From Myxococcota bacterium (GTDB lineage Bacteria; Myxococcota_A; Polyangia; Palsa-1104; JAEUJZ01), in the NCBI GenBank assembly GCA_025057315.1, contig JANWXW010000142.1, positions 1 to 64,000 of the forward strand: a stretch of 64,000 bases of DNA, given 5' to 3'. The translations under genes and the position numbers were made by a program. Positions 55,697-62,999 of this stretch are shown here, in pieces (within the stretch, counting starts at the first letter, position 1; every line of letters starts with the position of its first letter). The notes below the pieces were generated by a model. The model was not told the DNA's origin. It worked only from the letters and a program-made list of their open reading frames with translations, and made no database searches.

Positions 55697-55712
55697 CAGT
55701 CAGGTCAGACTG
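55697..55712. promoter_or_regulatory. Candidate TetR-type operator 2
   Basis: CAGTCAGGTCAGACTG with perfect 5-bp arms CAGTC / GACTG. It lies just downstream of a TTGACA (55681-55686), a position that would let a bound repressor block rightward transcription. Confidence 0.5.
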
Positions 55713-55787
55713 CAACGAAACCGCGGCCCGGGTGGGGGAGGACCCCCCATCTGGGGTTGGCACCCCCAGCTGCCGGGAGCAAGGCAC

Positions 55788-56432
55788 ATGGCACGCAGAG
55801 ACGCAAGGGTTCGCAGAACGCAGCAAGAGCGCAGCGCGGCCACCCGAGAGCGGCTCCTGGAGGCTGCCTTTCGCTGCCTGGTGGACAAGGGGTTCACCGG
55901 CACGAGCACGGCCCTGGTGTGCCGCAAGGCGAGGCTGTCGCGGGGAGCACTGCTCCACCACTTTCCGAACAAGCAGCAGCTACTGACCGCCGCCGCCGAC
56001 TATGTCTTCTCGCGGCGGCTGGCCGAGTTCCGCGCTGCCTACTGCGGCGTTCCGCCGCAGGAGCGGGGGCCAGAGGCGGCCATCGATCTGCTCTGGGGCA
56101 TGATCTCCGGGCCGACCTACTACGCCTGGCTGGAACTGGTGGTGGCCTCGCGGACCGATCCGGCGCTGCGGCTGCAGCTGCGCGGCGTGATGGAGCGCTT
56201 TGCCGCCGAGGTGCAGCAGGTCTACGAGGAGTTCTTCCCCCCACCCCATGGGCCCGGCGGCACCTGGCGCACGGCGCCCCAGTTTGCCTTCGCCGTGCTC
56301 AAGGGTCTGGCCATTGACCGCATCATCTCCGATGACTCGGAGCACACCGGCCGGGTGCTGCGCCTGCTCAAGCGCCTGGCCGCCCCGCTGGGGGCCCTGG
56401 GTCCTGCCCCTGGCTCGGAGGGACCGGGCTAG
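55788..56432 (+). CDS. TetR-family transcriptional regulator
   Basis: A 214-aa regulator. Residues 16-62 form the TetR HTH (R-E-R-L-L-E-A-A-F-R-C-L, then F-T-G-T-S-T, L-S-R-G-A-L-L-H-H-F-P-N-K). The helical ligand domain fills the rest. The ATG was chosen for a standard TetR N-terminus and has GGGAG upstream; the frame is open further into the operator region. It probably controls itself and perhaps the divergent metalloprotease gene through the twin dyads. Ligand unknown. Confidence 0.9.
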   Translation: MARRDARVRRTQQERSAATRERLLEAAFRCLVDKGFTGTSTALVCRKARLSRGALLHHFPNKQQLLTAAADYVFSRRLAEFRAAYCGVPPQERGPEAAIDLLWGMISGPTYYAWLELVVASRTDPALRLQLRGVMERFAAEVQQVYEEFFPPPHGPGGTWRTAPQFAFAVLKGLAIDRIISDDSEHTGRVLRLLKRLAAPLGALGPAPGSEGPG

Positions 56433-56468
56433 CTGTGGCCCTCCATCCGTGCTACACGAGCGAGCCGC

Positions 56469-57113
56469 ATGTCCCTGGATGCGCCGTCGCAGCTGCTGGA
56501 CAGCCTGGTGGCCACCACGGCCGCCCTGCTGCCAGACCGGGAGCCCGTCCCCCTCCGCGGGCGCGAACAGGAACGGCTGCTCCGCCTGGAGCAGGCCGCC
56601 CTCCACCTGTTGGGGTTGCCCCCCACAGGCACATCGGCGGATGACCGGACCCTGCTGCGATCGGCTGCAGCCTTGCGCCAGCGTGCTGCCGCGGTCCTAG
56701 CGCGCCTGGGCCAGCATGCCCGGCTCGAGATGCAGGCGGCCCTGGAGCGGGCGTTGGTGCGCTGGGATCAAGCCGGCGATCTCGTGCTGCTTCCGCCGTC
56801 CGTGCGCGAGGAGGTGGTCGGGGTCCACCGAGCCTGCGACCAGGCCCTTGAGCACCTGCAGGGTCTGCCCGGACGGAGCCCGGCTGCGCTGGCGCTCTTG
56901 CTGGCGGTCGCCGAGGCCACCCTGGCCCTGGATGCGGCCTGTGCGCTGCTGAAGGCTGTCGAGGTGCGCTTCGTTATGCTGGTGCGCGAGCGGTTGCGGC
57001 AACGCGAGGGCGGAGAGCGGGAGGCGCTGCTGCCGCAGGGGCAGCCTTTTTTGGACCTAGGTGGTGCGCTGTGCGCCGTCGCCACGGCCTTCGCCGGAGG
57101 GGGTCATGGCTAG
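56469..57113 (+). CDS. Unrecognised helical protein before the stator-like gene
   Basis: A 214-aa soluble, Ala/Leu/Arg-rich helical protein that I do not recognise. It overlaps the start of the MotA/ExbB-like gene by 8 nt, so the two are coupled. In some Proteobacteria a DUF3348 gene stands before a similar coiled-coil channel gene (DUF802 type); I cannot confirm homology. No Shine-Dalgarno sequence is clear; a TACACG at 56453-56458 lies 10 nt before the ATG. Confidence 0.65.
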   Translation: MSLDAPSQLLDSLVATTAALLPDREPVPLRGREQERLLRLEQAALHLLGLPPTGTSADDRTLLRSAAALRQRAAAVLARLGQHARLEMQAALERALVRWDQAGDLVLLPPSVREEVVGVHRACDQALEHLQGLPGRSPAALALLLAVAEATLALDAACALLKAVEVRFVMLVRERLRQREGGEREALLPQGQPFLDLGGALCAVATAFAGGGHG

Positions 57114-58806
57114 CCTGTCCACCTCGCGGCTGCGGTACGTGCTGGGCCTGGCCCTGGCTGGCCTCTCGCTGGCCGCGGCAGCCTATTTTTCTATTATCTA
57201 TTCGAAGCAACGCCTGTGGCTGGGCTTGGCTGCTACCTGCACCCTGGCTGGTCTCGTGGTCGGTGGCACGGTAAGCTTCAGCAGCGCCCGGCGACGGCGT
57301 CTCCGCGACCTGCTGGCCTTTGCGGATGGCATCCCGGCTCCAGGCACGCTGCGCGCCCGGCGGGAGGCGGAGCTGGCAGCCCTGCGCGCCCGGGGGGGAC
57401 GGCCAGACCTGGCGGCCTGTGCTCAGCGCGCGCAAGCGGAGCTGCAGGGGGAGGCCTACTTTGGCCGCTACTTCGTCGCCGTGGCGGTGCTGGTGGGCCT
57501 GCTGGGAACGTTTGCCGGGCTGATGGAGACGCTGGCCGGCGTCTCGGCGCTGCTGCGTGGCGATGGCACGCGATCCCTGGCCGCGGTGGTGCAGCTCCTG
57601 GCAACGCCGCTGGCCGGGCTCCACGTGACCTTTGGTGCGAGCATGGTCGGCATCCTGGCCACAGCGACGCTCGCGCTGCTGCAGGGAGACCTTGGGGTGC
57701 TGGACGAGGAACTGCTTGCACGTCTGGAGGAGCACACGGCCCACGTGCTGGTGGTGCAGCTCTGGCCGCCGCAGGAGGAACCGGGGGCACGAGCGGTCGC
57801 AGAGCTGTCCGCCCTGCGCGCCGAGCTGCCCCGTGTGCTGGCGGGAATTGAGGCTGCTGCGGCCGAGGCAGCGCGACGGCTGGAGGAGGCCGAGGCCCGC
57901 GCCGCCGAGCGCATGGCGACCTGCGCCGAGCGGTACTTGGAGCGCGCCGCGCATCAGGCTGCCCGCATGGCCGAGGTGCTGACGGGCCACGCCACCCAGC
58001 TGGGCGAGCTGCTCGATGCCCGGGTCCGGCAGACCAGCGAGGCCCTTGTAGACCAGGCGCGCCGCGTCAGCACCGAAGCAGCCCAGCTCCTTCGCCAGCT
58101 CGCCCAGCAGGAGGCGCAGCACCAGCTGGCCCGGCGTGAGGCCGATGACAGGCTCCTGCAGCAGGTGGCGGCCCAGATCGCTGCCAGCGCAGAAGCATCC
58201 CGCCAGGGCACGGCCGAGGCGGTGGCCCGGCTGACGGAGGTTGGCACCAACCTGGCGCTCAGGGCGCAGCAGGCAGCAGGGGAGGTGCTCCGGGGGATGT
58301 CCGAGACCACTCAGGCCCGTCTGGCCGAGGCAACCCAGGCCCTGCGGTCCGCACAGACCGCGCTGCTGGAGGCAGAGCAGCGACGCGCGGCAGACCACGA
58401 GGCGCTGCGCGAGCGCCTGCAGCGCCTCCTGGAGCATGGCATTGCTGAGCCCCTGTCCGCCCAGATGGAGCTGCTGCACCAAACCGCCACAACCGCTGGC
58501 ACTGCCAGCGCAGGGCTGTCTGCCAGCGCCAGCGCGCTTGCCGAGGCCGCCAACCGGTTTGCCGAGGCCACCAGCCAGCTCGCTCCGAGCCTGTCGCTGC
58601 TGGCGCCGGAGCTGTCTGCCCTGTCCGCTGAGGTGGCGCTGCTGTCAGCGCGCACCGCCGATGAGGAAACCGGCCCTGCGATGCAGCTGCTGGGCGAGCT
58701 GTGCCGTCTGACAGACAGCATCGAGCGGCTGCTCCGCCGGGACCCATCGACTCCGGCAGCGACACACGCTCCCCCCAGCGGGGGAACCGCAGGGCAGGGG
58801 CTGTGA
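57106..58806 (+). CDS. MotA/TolQ/ExbB/ZorA-like proton-channel protein with long coiled-coil tail
   Basis: A 566-aa protein. Four membrane helices lie at about 10-28, 38-56, 122-145 and 168-192, with the family segment V-G-L-L-G-T-F-A-G-L-M-E-T-L in the third. Residues 205-560 form an Ala/Glu/Arg/Gln-rich coiled coil. Channel plus long cytoplasmic tail is the plan of ZorA of Zorya anti-phage systems and of DUF802 proteins. The usual peptidoglycan-binding partner with one membrane helix (ZorB/MotB/OmpA-like) is not adjacent. The next gene, a LysM transglycosylase, binds peptidoglycan but has a signal peptide. CGGAGGGGG precedes the ATG. Confidence 0.82.
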   Translation: MASLSTSRLRYVLGLALAGLSLAAAAYFSIIYSKQRLWLGLAATCTLAGLVVGGTVSFSSARRRRLRDLLAFADGIPAPGTLRARREAELAALRARGGRPDLAACAQRAQAELQGEAYFGRYFVAVAVLVGLLGTFAGLMETLAGVSALLRGDGTRSLAAVVQLLATPLAGLHVTFGASMVGILATATLALLQGDLGVLDEELLARLEEHTAHVLVVQLWPPQEEPGARAVAELSALRAELPRVLAGIEAAAAEAARRLEEAEARAAERMATCAERYLERAAHQAARMAEVLTGHATQLGELLDARVRQTSEALVDQARRVSTEAAQLLRQLAQQEAQHQLARREADDRLLQQVAAQIAASAEASRQGTAEAVARLTEVGTNLALRAQQAAGEVLRGMSETTQARLAEATQALRSAQTALLEAEQRRAADHEALRERLQRLLEHGIAEPLSAQMELLHQTATTAGTASAGLSASASALAEAANRFAEATSQLAPSLSLLAPELSALSAEVALLSARTADEETGPAMQLLGELCRLTDSIERLLRRDPSTPAATHAPPSGGTAGQGL

Positions 58807-58824
58807 GGAGATGTAGCCAAAAAC

Positions 58825-58853
58825 TTGGCTCCCCCCGGTCGCGCTGGTACCCT
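58825..58853 (+). promoter_or_regulatory. Promoter of the LysM transglycosylase gene, leaderless layout
   Basis: TTGGCT (58825-58830), 17-nt spacer, TACCCT (58848-58853), then 7 nt to the ATG at 58861. No Shine-Dalgarno sequence lies before the ATG. A GAGGAG at 58804 is too far away. Confidence 0.5.
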
Positions 58854-58860
58854 GCCGCCC

Positions 58861-60987
58861 ATGCGGCCCTGCGTGTTTCTTTTGTGCACAGCGCTCGGCC
58901 TGGTCCCAGCGGTGCAAGCCGCCCCGCTGGGAGAGCCCCCCCCGCTCGATCCGCGCGACGACCGCGTGCAGCGCAAGGCGATCCGCGGCGGGCCGGTCGA
59001 TGTGTCGCAGGAATCGCCCGAGCTGCGCGAGCTGCGCGAGTTCGAGCAGGCCACCTTTCCCCGGCCGGGGATGCGCTCCGCGGAGCGCGAGCCCACCGGC
59101 GAGCCCGAGGAGACCAGCAGCCCCACCGCGGGCCTGGGCCCTGATGCCGTGCCGGAGGCGCTGCGCAGCCCCGAGACAAGGCGCCTGGAGGACAGAACGC
59201 AGCGCCCCCCCCTGCCCTGGCTGGCCTCGCTGAAGCTGCTGGACCACCTGGGCCTGAGCGCCACCTTTGTGCGCTTTGAGGCCCGCGTAATCCGCTATCT
59301 CGAGTTCTACAAGGAAGAAAAGCGCGGCCGGTCGATCATGGCCTCGTGGCTGCGCAAGCAGGGCCGGTACCGCGCCCTCATCGAGGAGGTGCTCGACCGC
59401 TACCAGCTCCCCCGGTTTCTTCTGTATGTGTGCATGATCGAAAGCGGCTATGACCCTCATGACCGCTCCAGGGCCGGGGCGGTGGGGTTGTGGCAGTTCA
59501 TGCCCGAAGGGGCGCGTATCTATGGCCTGCGCGTGGACTACTGGGTGGACGAGCGCAAGGACCCAGTGCGCTCCACGGAAGCTGCGGCCCGGTACCTGGG
59601 CGACCTCAAGACCCGGTTTGGCAGCTGGCACCTGGCGCTGGCTGCCTTCAATGCCGGATACGGCGCCGTGCTGCGGGCCATGCAGAAGTACAACACGAAC
59701 GACTACTGGGAGCTGTGTCGGCACGAGGACGGGCTGCCGTGGGAAACCCTGCTCTATGTGCCCAAGGTCATCGCCACCGCCCTGGTGGGGGAAAACCGCG
59801 CGCTGTTTGGCTATGAGAACGTGCAGCCCGATGCTCCCCTGGTGTTTGACCGCGTTCAGGTGAGCACCACCGTGAGCCTGCGTGCCGCGGCCCAGGCGGT
59901 TGGGGTGCCGGTGGAGGAGCTGGAACGGCTCAACCCCGAGCTGCGCCGCGGCCGTACCCCGCCACTGCGGCCGGGTGAGACCTGGTCTCTGAAGCTACCC
60001 CAGGGCACGGTGCCCAAGTTCCTGGCCCGATTCGACCCCAGGAGCGAGCGGCTGGAGAGCTACATCGTGCGCTTTGGCGAGCGGCTGGACGACATCGCAC
60101 GGGCGCGCGGGGTGTCGGTGCGTGAGTTGCGGCGCCTCAACGGCGTCGAGGACGCCAGCGAGATCCGCGCCGGGGTGACGCTGCTCGTCCCCCCCCTGCC
60201 CCGCGGAGCCCCCCGGGACCCCCCCCCGGGCGAGGAGGTGGTCATCGTCGCGGTCCCCGACAAGTCCCTGGTGGTGCCCGGCCGCAAGCGCGTCTTTTAC
60301 CGCGTCATTCCGGGCGATACCATCTCGACCATCGCGCGTTTTTTCCGCGTCAGCCAGGCCGAGCTGCAACGGTGGAACAACCTCGACCTGGACGCCACGC
60401 TGGCCACCGGCATGGTGCTGGATGTGTGGGTCGACAAGGACTTTGACACCTCGGGCGTCCAGCTGGTGGACCCGGAGCGCGTGCGCGTCGTGACCACCGG
60501 CAGCGATGAGTTCTTCGATCTGGTGGAGACCCTGCGCGGACGCCGGCGGTTGGTCTACCTGTGCCGCGCAGGCGACACGCTGCACAAGATTGCCAAGCGC
60601 TATGGCCTTACGGTGGCGGACCTGGAGCGCATCAACCGCCTGAGTCAGCAGAGCGTGCTGCGCCCGGGCCAGCCGATCACCGTGTATGTCAAGATGACCG
60701 AGTCGGAGCGGGCGGAGGCGATGCGCCGCCTGCTCTCCCGCGACCCTGCGACCCCCGTTACCGTGACGCCCATCGAGGATGGCGAGGAGGAGGAAGCGCA
60801 GCTGCGGCCGCCGCCGCGGGGGTTGGTCCGCCTGCGCGAAGGCGACCCCGTCCCAGACGAGGACCAGGGCCGCAGCAGGGCCCGCCCTCCCGACAGGTCC
60901 CAGCCGCAGCAGATTGCTCGGCCCGAGCCGCTCCCCAGGCCGGAGCTCCCCGGCGAGGCAGAGGAGGCTGCCGCCCACCGCGACTAG
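58861..60987 (+). CDS. MltD-type lytic transglycosylase with three LysM domains
   Basis: A 708-aa exported protein. Signal peptide (cleavage likely after A-V-Q-A-A, about residue 21), a charged Pro-rich region, then a soluble-lytic-transglycosylase domain with catalytic Glu194 (M-I-E-S-G-Y-D-P), G-L-W-Q-F-M-P and A-F-N-A-G-Y-G. LysM domains lie at about 398-442, 477-521 and 562-606, followed by a Pro/Arg-rich tail. It should cut peptidoglycan glycan strands in the periplasm. The frame is open 12 codons upstream, without signal-peptide character. Confidence 0.93.
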   Translation: MRPCVFLLCTALGLVPAVQAAPLGEPPPLDPRDDRVQRKAIRGGPVDVSQESPELRELREFEQATFPRPGMRSAEREPTGEPEETSSPTAGLGPDAVPEALRSPETRRLEDRTQRPPLPWLASLKLLDHLGLSATFVRFEARVIRYLEFYKEEKRGRSIMASWLRKQGRYRALIEEVLDRYQLPRFLLYVCMIESGYDPHDRSRAGAVGLWQFMPEGARIYGLRVDYWVDERKDPVRSTEAAARYLGDLKTRFGSWHLALAAFNAGYGAVLRAMQKYNTNDYWELCRHEDGLPWETLLYVPKVIATALVGENRALFGYENVQPDAPLVFDRVQVSTTVSLRAAAQAVGVPVEELERLNPELRRGRTPPLRPGETWSLKLPQGTVPKFLARFDPRSERLESYIVRFGERLDDIARARGVSVRELRRLNGVEDASEIRAGVTLLVPPLPRGAPRDPPPGEEVVIVAVPDKSLVVPGRKRVFYRVIPGDTISTIARFFRVSQAELQRWNNLDLDATLATGMVLDVWVDKDFDTSGVQLVDPERVRVVTTGSDEFFDLVETLRGRRRLVYLCRAGDTLHKIAKRYGLTVADLERINRLSQQSVLRPGQPITVYVKMTESERAEAMRRLLSRDPATPVTVTPIEDGEEEEAQLRPPPRGLVRLREGDPVPDEDQGRSRARPPDRSQPQQIARPEPLPRPELPGEAEEAAAHRD

Positions 60988-61157
60988 GCCCTGCCCCCAC
61001 CGGATCGGCCCCCCGCATGCCGGGCGCGCTGCCCAGCACGGCCAGCCCCTCACCCCTGCCCCAGCCCCCGCCTACCCACGCCACCGGCACCCCACGCCCC
61101 GGCCCACGCCCTAGCCCCACCGCCCCGGTTCCTCCTCGGGCCCTGCCGCTCCCCTTG
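60988..61157. other. Strand-biased C-rich intergenic tract
   Basis: 170 bp between two convergent genes. The plus strand is almost free of long G or A/T runs and consists of C-runs and CCCCA / CCACG words (for example 61060-61150). No hairpin with T-run was found. It may act as a transcription barrier, or be a decayed remnant. Confidence 0.4.
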
Positions 61158-62879
61158 CTATCCCGGCGTCGGGCTGGTGGGCGGAATCAGGATGATGACA
61201 TCCCGTTCATCCAGGTTGGCGCAGCCGCCCGCGCGCACGCGAATGGTGGCGTGGAAGACCTGCGGTTGGCTCCTCTGCTGGACCATGTCGTTGGCTGCCT
61301 CGACGGCAAAGCGCACGAAGCTGCCCGGCACGACCTTGGTGAAGCCCCGTTCGGTGCGCTCCGGTGGCGGGATCACCGGTGGTGGTGGAGGCGGCAGCGC
61401 GTCCAGCGGAACGATGCTGCGGATGAAGTCCGCCGTGGTCTTGCCGGGCGGCAGCGGCTCGCCCTTGTCCCCCTGCAGCTGCCCCACCACGTCGGTGAGC
61501 ACGTCGAAGCTGGCAAAGCGCGCCAGCTGCGAGATGCCGCCCGAGACCTGTTCGCCCAGGCCTGCGCCCTGCGAGGTCACCTTGAACACCAGCGGGCACA
61601 GCCCGGTGGCATCCGGCTCCTCGCCGGCGCCCTGCAGCCCGGTGCAGCACTGGCCGGCCGGGCAGCCAGCTGGCCGCTTGGGCACGTCCCAGGCCTCCGG
61701 CGGCACCATCGCACCGGTGGCCCGGGCCATCTGCACCAGGTCGCGCGTGGCCAGGCAGCTCTCTTCGCTGGGCAGCAGCGCCGAGACGCCCACCACTTTG
61801 GCACAGATTTTGTTTAGCGCCTCCACTGTCTCCTGTCGGGTGTGCGCGGCGTCGGCCACCATGCCCTGGTACTCGATGGGCTGGTTGAAGCAGGTGCGGC
61901 CCGGCTCGCCCTTGGTGTGGAAGGAGGCGTCCGTGATGAGCGCGACCACCGGCAGCGCACCGTCGCGGAACTCGACCCCGCCGATGCCCTTGCGGTTGGG
62001 CGGCACGTTGGCTCCGCCCTTGTTGTTGCCCTCGCCGGTGGCAATCTGGTAGAGGGCTTCCATTTGCCCCTCGGGCGTGTCCCCGCCACAGCCGCGCGGC
62101 TGCCCCCCCCGCATCAGGTCCTGCACGGCGCGCTCGGCCTTCATGAGATCGTCGGTCATGGGTTGCAGCAGCAGCAGCGGCTGGTCGTCTGGCCCACCCC
62201 GGCACAGGTTGCCATAGGGGATGACCGGGAAGTCCTCGACGGCGCCCACGCCAAACCAGGCGTCCTTGGCCGCGGCGGCCTTGACCCCCGGAATGATCTG
62301 GTTGCGCAGGCTGCGCGTAAGCTGGTCAATCGCTCCGCCCATGCTGCCGGTGGTATCCACGGCGAAGAACACGTCCAGCGACTGCACCTGCGTGGAGAAG
62401 GTGAGCGGCTTCTGCTGCGGCGCGGCCCGGTAGGGCAGGCTGAAGAAAAAGTCCTGCGAGGGGCCGCTGGTGCGCAGCCACACCACGGTCAGGTTGGCCA
62501 CGCCCGTGACGTCGGTGTCGGCGTCCTGGTAGCGGGCACGGATGCGCGAAAAGTCAATCTTGGTTCGGTCCAGCTGCGCGCTGCGGAACGAGGAGCCGAC
62601 AAAGCGTCCGACGGCGGGGTTGTCCAAGCTCCAGCGCACCTTGCGCGTGTAGTCTGCACTGGACCCATCGGCAAAGAAGGCGCGCACGCTAAAGGCCTTT
62701 GTCGCCTCGGTGTTCAGGTCCACCAGCAGGATGTCATTGTCCGGCTTGATCGAGAGCGACACCACGCGCTGGGCCGTTTGTGCCGCACTGCCCTCCTCTG
62801 GGGTCCGGCCCGGGCTGCAACACAAGAGAAGCCCCACACCGGTCAGGATGGCGCACCGCGCAAGGGGACGGGGCTGCAT
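61158..62879 (-). CDS. vWA-domain lipoprotein
   Basis: A 573-aa lipoprotein (L-L-L-C-C signal, Cys about 19-20). An N-terminal beta-rich part is followed by a von Willebrand A domain with a MIDAS-like D-T-T-G-S at 175-179 (third position Gly rather than Ser-x-Ser), and many Cys typical of an exported protein. Such vWA lipoproteins are frequent in Myxococcota and probably mediate adhesion or protein binding. AGGAGGTG lies 4 nt before the ATG. The frame is open upstream towards serS but without signal character. Confidence 0.82.
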   Translation of the reverse strand: MQPRPLARCAILTGVGLLLCCSPGRTPEEGSAAQTAQRVVSLSIKPDNDILLVDLNTEATKAFSVRAFFADGSSADYTRKVRWSLDNPAVGRFVGSSFRSAQLDRTKIDFSRIRARYQDADTDVTGVANLTVVWLRTSGPSQDFFFSLPYRAAPQQKPLTFSTQVQSLDVFFAVDTTGSMGGAIDQLTRSLRNQIIPGVKAAAAKDAWFGVGAVEDFPVIPYGNLCRGGPDDQPLLLLQPMTDDLMKAERAVQDLMRGGQPRGCGGDTPEGQMEALYQIATGEGNNKGGANVPPNRKGIGGVEFRDGALPVVALITDASFHTKGEPGRTCFNQPIEYQGMVADAAHTRQETVEALNKICAKVVGVSALLPSEESCLATRDLVQMARATGAMVPPEAWDVPKRPAGCPAGQCCTGLQGAGEEPDATGLCPLVFKVTSQGAGLGEQVSGGISQLARFASFDVLTDVVGQLQGDKGEPLPPGKTTADFIRSIVPLDALPPPPPPVIPPPERTERGFTKVVPGSFVRFAVEAANDMVQQRSQPQVFHATIRVRAGGCANLDERDVIILIPPTSPTPG

Positions 62880-62898
62880 GGGACACCTCCTGGGCGGC

Positions 62899-62927
62899 AC
62901 GCTAGTACGTGGGGGCAAAAAGATCAA
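62899..62927 (-). promoter_or_regulatory. Candidate promoter of the vWA lipoprotein gene
   Basis: On the minus strand TTGATC (62927-62922), 17-nt spacer, TAGCGT (62904-62899). It gives a leader of about 12 nt that includes the AGGAGGTG ribosome binding site. Confidence 0.35.
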
Positions 62928-62962
62928 TGAGGTTCGCCCCTTGGGGCGGGGCTCCAGGCGCC

Positions 62963-62991
62963 TTGACACCCCGGTGGGGGGGGGCAAGAAT
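62963..62991 (+). promoter_or_regulatory. Promoter of serS with consensus -35, leaderless layout
   Basis: TTGACA (62963-62968), 17-nt spacer, AAGAAT (62986-62991), then 8 nt to the ATG at 63000. There is no Shine-Dalgarno sequence and no T-box or other leader is possible in that space. A CGCCCC-TT-GGGGCG inverted repeat lies upstream at 62935-62948, between the two divergent promoters. Confidence 0.5.
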
Positions 62992-62999
62992 CCCTCGCC

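Larger units (their letters stand above)
55573..55787. promoter_or_regulatory. Control region between the metalloprotease and TetR genes
   Basis: 215 bp. Contains two near-identical 16-bp dyads (55654-55669 and 55697-55712), a TTGACA at 55681-55686 between them, and the metalloprotease ribosome binding site at about 55576-55582 (minus). A clear -10 for either gene could not be fixed. Confidence 0.5.
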
